From Euryarchaeota archaeon UBA88 (GTDB taxonomy: Archaea; Thermoplasmatota; Poseidoniia; Poseidoniales; Poseidoniaceae), in the NCBI GenBank assembly GCA_002499545.1, contig DAME01000015.1, positions 26,753 through 85,101 on the forward strand: a stretch of 58,349 nt of DNA. Reading direction: 5' to 3'. Below, piece by piece: positions 43,611-52,200 of this stretch. The position numbers and the translations under genes were made by a program. The stretch's first letter is position 1. Each line of letters starts with the position of its first letter. A model generated the notes under the pieces. That model was not told where the DNA came from. It searched no databases and saw nothing but the letters and a program-made list of their open reading frames with translations.

Positions 43611-45674
43611 ATGGGTGGAGGGGAAAGTCAAGCAAGTGCTCAGGAGTTCCCATTTCTTGCTCATCAAAACCCACGCCCTGGTCAAACAGAAATGATTCAA
43701 GAATCTAGAGAGGCCCTTCGAAAGAAGGGGCATCACCTCGCTGCAGCGCCCACAGGGATTGGAAAAACCGCTGCATCACTGGCTGCAGCAGTAGAGATTG
43801 CTCGAAGTTCGACTCATCCCCACAAAATCTTGTTTCTTACAGGTCGGCAGTCACAACATACCATCGTTGTTGAAACTGTTCGAAACATCAACGCTCGTCT
43901 AACCAACGGTGAACGACCGATACGAATCGCAGATATTATTGGAAGAGAGTCGATGTGCAAGGACGTCGATGTGTTATCAGGAAAGTGCTTCTGTGAACAG
44001 GGAACACCGGACTCGTCGAAACTCTCCGGAAGAGAAGAAGTGCGAGATTTTATTTTACAATTCCCACGCCACGTCGAGGAGATAATTGACAAAAGCCGTG
44101 TGTGGGGTGTATGTCCGTGGGCAACCTGTCGCTCAGCTGTTAAGGATGCGGACATTCTTGTCTGCGATTATAATCACGTCTTTGCTGAAGCAGTTCGAGA
44201 AAGTTCCCTCAGCGCCATGAGCGTCAACTTAGAACACTGTATTTTGATTGTCGATGAAGCTCACAACCTTCCCGACCGTATACGAATGAGCATGGAACGA
44301 GTCGTTACACCGACCATTGTTCGAAACACGGCCATGGAACTTGAGGAATACGTCGGCACCCTTGAGCAGACCTACCAAAAAAACACGTCCACCTCCACAG
44401 CCATTGAACTTGATATAGCAACATGGGCTTGGGAAATCAGTAAACTTGCCCGAGCTAAAATTGCCGACTTATTCAGACAACTCCACACCGACCTTCTTGC
44501 TGATAAGGACGAATCCTATGTCGAAGTTCAACGTTTGACCGACATCATTCATCGGGCATGCGACGAGTATGAGGGTATTACGGGTCAGAAAACCCTGACA
44601 GATGCGCCAACCGACGAAAACCGAAGCGTTGAACGAAGCCATCGACTTCCACGGTTAGCAGATCTGCTTTTGCGGGTTGTGATTGAACAAGACACCGCAG
44701 ATGACGAAGATGAAATGGAGCCGGATGCGCACCGGCTTGGACACATTCTGAAGTGCATCGAAACATTCGGTGACACTACGGCGCTCAGCCTCGTATTCAG
44801 TTCAAAAGGAAAAGAGGGGAAAATTACCTCGCATCTACTCGACCCTGGGCTCGTGTCTGGTCCCTTATTTTCGACCGTTCAGGGCTCAATTTTGATGTCA
44901 GGGACACTGTATCCACCCCAGATGTACGCCGATATTTTGGACTTGCCCAAAGAGAAGACAACAAAAACAGCGTATGCATCACCGTTTGCAGGAGAGCGTC
45001 GTCCGGTGCTGGTAGCCGGCAATGTCACAACAAAGTACACCCAACGTTCACCCCAAATGTGGAATAAAATTCGAGCTCATATTCAAGCTTTGATTGATGA
45101 AACACCCGGCCACGTTGCTGTTTTTGCTCCATCGTACAAGATGATGGATGACATTCTTGGAGATACCTTTTTCAACGGAGTTACGAAAGTGACTGAGAGC
45201 AGGGAATGGAGTAAAAACGACATCGATCAACTCGTGGTTAATCTTCGTGAGAAAAAAGATACAAATCAGCGAATCTTGCTTTGTGGCGTCTACGGAGCCC
45301 GACTTTCTGAAGGAATTGATTACCATGGAGGCATCTTGGATGCCGTCGCCTGCATCGGAATTCCAAATGCGCCTCCCTCTGTTCTTTCCGATTCGCTCAA
45401 GGCCTACGCTGGAGATCGGTTTGGTAAAAATAATGCGTGGAGATATACGGTCACCCAACCTGCTATCAATGCTATTCTACAGGCGATGGGTCGACCTATT
45501 CGCTCGATTGGTGACCGAGCCTTGATCGTTCTTCTCGACCAGCGGCATACCGACCGAACCTACATGAGTTGTTATCCAAACGACCTACGGATGAATTCCA
45601 CCAACGACCCTAAAACCACCGCCAGTTTTGCTCGTCGCTTCTTTTCCAGGGTTCACACCGTTCAAGAACAGTGA
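43611..45674 (+). CDS. XPD/Rad3-family DNA helicase with Fe-S domain
   Basis: A 687-residue superfamily 2 helicase. Walker A is APTGIGKTA (about 46-54), and the Walker B/DEAH box is VDEAH (about 214-218). Between them are cysteines at 116, 126/128, 168 and 173, placed as in the XPD iron-sulfur domain. The N-terminal PFLAHQNPRPGQ resembles the Q-motif. The C-terminal motif VI is QAMGRPIRS (about 624). It unwinds DNA 5' to 3' for repair. The ATG at 43611 keeps the Q-motif. It is followed by an Hsp20-like gene with a 31-base gap. Confidence 0.9.
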   Translation: MGGGESQASAQEFPFLAHQNPRPGQTEMIQESREALRKKGHHLAAAPTGIGKTAASLAAAVEIARSSTHPHKILFLTGRQSQHTIVVETVRNINARLTNGERPIRIADIIGRESMCKDVDVLSGKCFCEQGTPDSSKLSGREEVRDFILQFPRHVEEIIDKSRVWGVCPWATCRSAVKDADILVCDYNHVFAEAVRESSLSAMSVNLEHCILIVDEAHNLPDRIRMSMERVVTPTIVRNTAMELEEYVGTLEQTYQKNTSTSTAIELDIATWAWEISKLARAKIADLFRQLHTDLLADKDESYVEVQRLTDIIHRACDEYEGITGQKTLTDAPTDENRSVERSHRLPRLADLLLRVVIEQDTADDEDEMEPDAHRLGHILKCIETFGDTTALSLVFSSKGKEGKITSHLLDPGLVSGPLFSTVQGSILMSGTLYPPQMYADILDLPKEKTTKTAYASPFAGERRPVLVAGNVTTKYTQRSPQMWNKIRAHIQALIDETPGHVAVFAPSYKMMDDILGDTFFNGVTKVTESREWSKNDIDQLVVNLREKKDTNQRILLCGVYGARLSEGIDYHGGILDAVACIGIPNAPPSVLSDSLKAYAGDRFGKNNAWRYTVTQPAINAILQAMGRPIRSIGDRALIVLLDQRHTDRTYMSCYPNDLRMNSTNDPKTTASFARRFFSRVHTVQEQ

Positions 45675-45705
45675 ACAACATCCATTCCAAGGAGGACGAA
45701 GGTTC

Positions 45706-46206
45706 ATGGAGGCCGCTCACAACCGCACTGACATGGCGTCATGGGAACCCCTTCACATGAAGACTGAAATTGATGAGGGCGAAGGTCACCAAACAAAGGG
45801 ACAAGCGCTGACTGGCTTGGTTGCAGAACCTTCCCTTCTGCACGAACAGTTCCATGATTCTGCAGAACATCTAGCAGAGGTCCAAATGAACCACCAACAG
45901 GTTCTCGCCGCTGCAGGAATGCTCCCTGAAACCCACATTGCCGAAGTTGAACCAGAACGACGACTTGCGTGGATGGTTGACCAATTGCATGGGACACTCA
46001 ACCCAGATGGATTCACAATACCTCTGCACGGTGCCGATGTGAACGATATCCAACTGTTCACCCTTCACGAGCAGTCACAGCGGCAGGTCAAAATCTCAAT
46101 CCGTGAACTGGGTCACACCGATTTTGAACGGGTGTTACCGCTTCCTTCTGATGCTGAAGAAGTTCAAGCCCATTTCATCAACGGCCGACTCCACCTAAGA
46201 TGGTGA
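45706..46206 (+). CDS. Protein with Hsp20/alpha-crystallin-like C-terminal segment
   Basis: A 166-residue protein. An acidic, helical N-terminal half is followed by a C-terminal stretch HTDFERVLPLPSDAEEVQAHF and INGRLHLRW. This resembles the FxRxLxLPxxVDxxxIxAxxxNGxLxL end of Hsp20 proteins, but ends before the IXI tail. It may be a chaperone-like protein or adaptor. The ATG at 45706 has GGAGG about 10 bases upstream, whereas the longer frame from 45628 overlaps the helicase gene and adds no recognisable sequence. Two bases separate its stop from the convergent giant gene. Confidence 0.55.
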   Translation: MEAAHNRTDMASWEPLHMKTEIDEGEGHQTKGQALTGLVAEPSLLHEQFHDSAEHLAEVQMNHQQVLAAAGMLPETHIAEVEPERRLAWMVDQLHGTLNPDGFTIPLHGADVNDIQLFTLHEQSQRQVKISIRELGHTDFERVLPLPSDAEEVQAHFINGRLHLRW

Positions 46207-46208
46207 TT

Positions 46209-49200
46209 TCAACGGTTTGGAATGGTCGCACTCACTGAAGAGATTTCTTCCGCCATTCGGCTCAATGCAAGTTGAGCTGCTTCTTGATGCTGCGGTCCCA
46301 TCTCTTCACGACTGTAACGTGCTTGCTCAAACATGTTGTCCAGTGCCAGCAGTGCTTCATCAGAAATCTGAGGCATAGCTTGACGAATCGCCATTTCAAA
46401 CTCACGAACGGTTTCAAAGTCACGGCGAAGGAATCCGTGCTCTTGGAAAGTTGAGCAAAGACTTTGATAGCAGGTGAAAATTGCTTCCCGAATTGAATCG
46501 CCAGCAGCGAGGAGTTCCGCAGTGTATGCAAAGATCTCTGCTGCTTCCTGCATCAACTCATCTGCTTGACGGCGGCGGTAGAGTACTACGGCAGAACCAC
46601 CGAGAGCAACAAGCAACAAAGTCAGAATGTATGCCCAGCTTGGGATTTCACTTGCTTCTGTCTGGTATTGGTACGAAGGTGCGAATGCTTCGGTTGACTG
46701 CAGTGCAAAGTCATCAAGTGATTGTTGTGAAAGCCGAGGATCGTTGACCACAATTTCCATGGTCAGTTCACCCCACACAGAAGCGTCACCGTATGGAGGG
46801 TCTGAGTTGAAAGCAAACGAAGCAATTCCGTTCTCATCCGTTAGTGGTTGAAGTGGATTAGATAGTTGCGTTCCGTTCTCTGAATACAGATACACGGTCA
46901 CCGTGATGCCGTCAATACCGAGGAGGGTGTCCTTCGCAGTGATAATGACGTTACCTGAAACTTCTTCCTGTTCATTTTCGATGATATCATCAACTGAAAC
47001 GAGGATATCCGCATTGACCTTCACATAAATTGGATGACTCACGCTTGCAGAATTGAGATAGAATGAATTGTTGCGAGGAGTTTCCAAATGCAGATACTGT
47101 GCACCGGTTTGAAGGTATACAGGTGCGGTAGCTGTCAGTGAATAATTCCCATTTGACCATTCGACAAGCAATCCATCAAGGCATCGAGCACCGTCTTTCT
47201 GTGCAGCGCAGTTAGAACCGTTTCCAAGATACAGTGTAATGTTTTCAAACACTTCTCCCAGCCCACCAACTTCGGAAATCGAACCGGTGAGAACGATTGG
47301 AGCGAAGGTGGAATCCGAACGGACAACAATGTTTGCTGAGGTCCCATCGATGTTGATCTGCGTGTTTGCCCATACCGTAGCAATAGCGCTTGTTTCGGTT
47401 CCAATGTGTGCCTCGGTTCCTTCAAAGAAAACGGTAAATGTATGGTCACCACGCGTCAAATCCATCGTTGCGGGAACGAGAACAGACCAACTACCATCAG
47501 TGGCAGTCTGGAACGTATCGACTTCAACGCCATCTAAACGTAGACTCAACTGCATGTCACTCAGTCCATCGTTGTTGACAGAGTCAATATCGTACAATCG
47601 GCCGGAAAGAGTCCACAAGTTTCCACGTGTTGCATCTTTTCCATCGTCAAAGACGAGTGTCACTTCTGAACGATGTGCGAGGAAGAAACTCGTATTACCA
47701 CTGTTGGAGCGGTAAAATCCTTGCGATTCAACGTTTGCAAACAAAATGTGGTCACCGAAATCAAAGGTATCAGGGATTGTCCAATCAAATGAGAAGTCAC
47801 CGTTTGAATCGGTAGCGATTGTCGCAATGATGAGTCCTTCCACTTCGAGGTCTACCAAAAGACCGGACACGCCGGAAAGTTGGTTATCAACAACTGAGCC
47901 CGTGACGGTCGTGTTTTGTCCAACAGCGACCGGTGATTCCATCGAAACTGCGACCAGAATTGGGCTATATACCGTCCAAGAACCAGTTGCATTACTTGGA
48001 AGGTAGAATGTCGTCCCAGTGAAACGGGTTTCAAGAGACAGCTGACCGAGCGGTGAATCGGCTGGGACTGGATAGATTGCGGTAAAGAACCCAGACTCGT
48101 CGGTCGTAACGTTGGTAATCCATTGGCCACCAAGCCAAACTTCGATGGTGAGATCGGAGAGTGGAGCATCGACCAAGTCAAGCAAACTACCCTGAATGGT
48201 CATGGTTGACTCTCTGTCAACAGTACCACCTGGGGTGAGCAGTAGAATCTTCGTAGGCACGCTGACGTTGAACTCAACTTGGTCACTGCTTGGCAGATAG
48301 AAGTCAGGGTTTGCGGGGTCACCAACACCAATTGGGTCAACCCAATCCCGTCCGCCCAGGAAGCGTACTTCAATCACGTGCGCTCCAGCAGAAACGTCTT
48401 CTGGAAGCGTCCATCCAACAGTGAAATTACCCGATGTAGCATTGGTCTCAACACTTGAAACGGGTACGCCGTCGACCAAGAGGTGGACAATCGCCACTGA
48501 AGGCACACCGTTTACGGCCAAAGGTAAATCCAAGTCATCTGATAGGATTCCAGTAACGGTGAAGGAATCTCCAGCAATGAGCGTCGATGGAGATGTTTGA
48601 ATAGACACAATCGTATTTCCGAGCACTGCAAACGTTGTGGTGGCGTTCGAACCAAGCAATCCAGTTGTTCCAGAAATACCTGCAAACGAGGCAGTAAGGT
48701 CATTGAAACCTACGCTGAGATTAGCAGGCACAGTCAATGAGCCGAAAGCGGTCCCGTTAGCGAAAGTCGTTAGCGTGGTGCTCACATCGGTACCGTTCAA
48801 GCGAACGATGACTTGTTGGCCGTCAACCGGAGAATCGGTGTTGTCCCTCAACAAGACTTGGACATCGACAACCGAACCTCGTTCAGTGCGGTCGTTGAGC
48901 GACGGGGAGCCTATGCCATCGAGCGCAGGTTGAATGAACAAGAGGGTCGTGAATCCACGGCTGTCAAAAGTCGAGTTACTGGTTGAACCGATGTAGTAAT
49001 TGACATTCGGCACATACGATGCTTCAATCGAATGAGTTCCCGCTTGGAAACCTTGACCGAGTTGAAGAGTGGCATTCCAGAAACCACCGGTACCAACCAC
49101 GCCATCAGTCAACGTGAATCCGGTTGGGATTCCGTCAATTGTGAACAAAATATTCGCAGGAAGTAAACTTCCGTCACGCTGCTCAAGACCACTGCCATTG

Positions 49201-52200
49201 TCACTCACAACTTGACCCGATACAATGAACGAAGTTCCCGCAACGGGATTGTCTGTGATTGCGTCAACGACCAATACAGTCGTAGAGCGAATGGTGATTG
49301 AGGACAGATTAACGTCGGTCGAAAGAAGGTCGGATGAACCGTTGAACACCAAAGAGACTACAATCAAACCGAGAGGATGACTCATTGGAACTTGATGAGT
49401 GAAATTTGCGAACCCTTCTGCATCGGTTTGCGTGCCCGGCAACCACGTTTCATGGAATCGAATATCGACATCGAATCCACTCAACGGATCAAACAGATTT
49501 GAAGATTCTAAAAGACGCGCAGTGATGTTGACTTCATCACCACGATTCACGGTGACCGGATTCAAAGGCTGAATGTTTTCGAAACTACTGACACCCATCA
49601 CCAAGATACCGTTCTGAGAAGAAGCTGTCAGGTAAAAGGGAGACGAACCTTCATTCACGCTGAGTACCAAGACTTTGTTACCACGCAGCGTCCCATTACC
49701 GGCGGTATCCGTCGGGATACTCATGTTGAAAGTTCCGTTTGAAGAAGTCGTATAGGCTGCAACGAGTGTTTCATTTGGGTTGCTCAACCAGAATGCAGAA
49801 AGCTCAACTGGTGTAAGAAGTGGGCGGTTGAAATTGTCCCCATCGAGGACTTGACCGAGGACGTTGAAGTTTAGACCCGCAGGCGTTACAGAGGGAATGG
49901 TATCGATTCGAATTGAACTTTGAACCTGAACCGTGAGGTTGAGAAGCGTCGAATTACCGGTTCGGCGAGAGTTGCCTTGCGTCAAACCAGCAGTAAGATC
50001 GTCGTTGACAAGCATCAGCACATCATAATAGCCTGGAGCGATACCTGTGGGAGTCCATTCAAAGATGGCCAGACCATCAGCATCGCTGGATGCTGTACCA
50101 AGCGATACGTTGGTATTACCCCAATCAAATATGAATTCCACACTTGTGCCAGATATGTTTGATGAATCAGCGACATCGGTTATCGTAGCATTGAATTCTA
50201 CGGTCTGATTCAGTTCAACAATTGCAGAATCCCTCGGAGAAGTCACGACGAACTCCGATTCAAATCCAACCAAAGTCGTTGGCAAAACCGGATTGGCAGG
50301 TGGGATGGAACTGTCGACCAAGCGATAGTATGCGCCACCTTCTGGAGCCATTGAATCAAAATCCATGTTGAGTAGGAACTCATAGACATTGGATGGACTC
50401 GTAGTTGGCACAGTGAAACTAATGTTGAATGCACTCGTAGAATTGTTTACGAAACCTTGAGCAAGGTCAATCGGTTGACCGTCTGCGGTAAGCATCAGGA
50501 CTGAGAGCATGGAAATGTTGTCGCCAAGAACACCGACGTTGGTATGGACTGCATCGAAAATATCGCCGTAAAGGTATGAAGTGTTGCCAATGTGAGTCCA
50601 ATCTTGACCCAGGCTCAAGTTCCAACCGATCTCGGCTGCAACGCGAACCGAATCGCTGAACGCTGAGGGCTGATAGAGGTCTGAACCGTTGTATGAGATC
50701 TCAAACGAGTAATCTCCGGCAAACATGTTGGCGTCCAATAGCCAGTTAATGGTCAGTGTTTCGGATTCTGGGTCGACGGTCGTGTTAACCCAACTTCCAT
50801 TGAATATGAAGTCGAAGTTACCCGATGCAAGAAGGTCGCTTGCGACGCCGCGGTGGTCAACCATCGATACGAGGACCGTTGATTCGGTTCCACGCAACTG
50901 CGAGGCTGCTTGTACTTCGAAGTCAAGAATGCCCTGCAAAAGGTAGGGGGCGCCCGCTGATACATTGGCATCATCGGTTGCTTCAATGGCATCTGGGAAG
51001 AAGCGAACCAATACCTCGACAAGACCTGCTCGAATCTGGGCGTCAGCAGATGCAAGGTTGTGCTGAACGCTGAAGACACCGTTAACGGTTGTGTTCGAAA
51101 CTTCAGACCATTCTTGATTCGTACCATTCTCGCGCAGTGAGACCGATAGGTTACCTGGCATTGATACCGGATTGGCACCGGTAGTTAGGGCAGTGCCGTT
51201 GATCCAGATATCGCTATCAATGAGTAGCAGGCTATTATTTGACAGAGGCCCTTCAACCGTAGCAGTTACGTTGGGAGCGTCACGAACGTCCAAGAGAATA
51301 GGCTTCGTTGAAGGCAGCAGGTGGAATTGAACCGGCGTAATCGACGGCTCTTGGGTATCTTGCCATCCCGAAAATCCAAGGGTTGCTGAAAGATTGGTTT
51401 TGGTTTCAAGAGGGTCAAGTTCCAATTCAATACTCCATGAACCGTCGAATCCAATAGTGCTGGAGAGGTTGAGAGGTCCGTCGATAGACGATGTGAAGGA
51501 AAGCCAAATTTCGGGAGGAAGTGGGTCGTTCACGCCAACATTCGCAAGCGCATTCGTTGGCGTGTTTTCGAGAGAAATGAATCCTTCAATGACCGTTGTA
51601 GCTCCTGCGCCGACAATTGGAGCGTTAATGGAGTTCGGTGCAGTATGGTTGATGACCGAATCTTCTGTAACGTTAACAAAGCCGTCAAAAATGACGCCAG
51701 AATCTGCTACATAGCCCGATTGAGTAAGTTTGAGGACCACTCGATACATTCCAGGTCCTTCCAATTCTAACGGCGTCCCGTTGAAGTTGAACGTTCCGTC
51801 TGCAGCGGTGAGGTTAGAGGAAATCAAGAAGTTTGGAATTTCAGCAGGGCCGGGAATATCGTTCTGTGATGCCAGTGGTACAAGGTAACCGATTACAGCT
51901 AATTCAGAGATGGGTGTACTGTTTTCAGTGTACCGTACTTGACCGGAAACGGTGAGTTCAGAACTACCATCGCGATCCCATACCAACGACGAAATGGATT
52001 GATTTACAACCTCAACTTCTTCGGCAGCGGGGCAGGCATCGAATGGAATCCAACCGAGGTCCGTATCGCCATTAGCAGCATTCTGTTGCAGTCGAACTTC
52101 ACCCCATGTCGAGAGGTGTATGGGGTACACAGCATAGCCGTCACCGGTCCATATCCCACCGGTGAATCCAGTAACCATTCTGGCAGGAAGGCCTGCAAGA

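Noticed and set aside
43543..43640. RNase P RNA in the gap before XPD (ACAGTGCAACC, ACAGAAC and GGAAAGTC look-alikes)
   Set aside because: The pieces are in the wrong order and spacing for RNase P conserved regions, and the GGAAAGTC lies in the XPD coding start.
45628..45705. Longer N-terminus for the Hsp20-like protein
   Set aside because: It overlaps the helicase gene by 47 bases; an ATG with a good ribosome site is at 45706.
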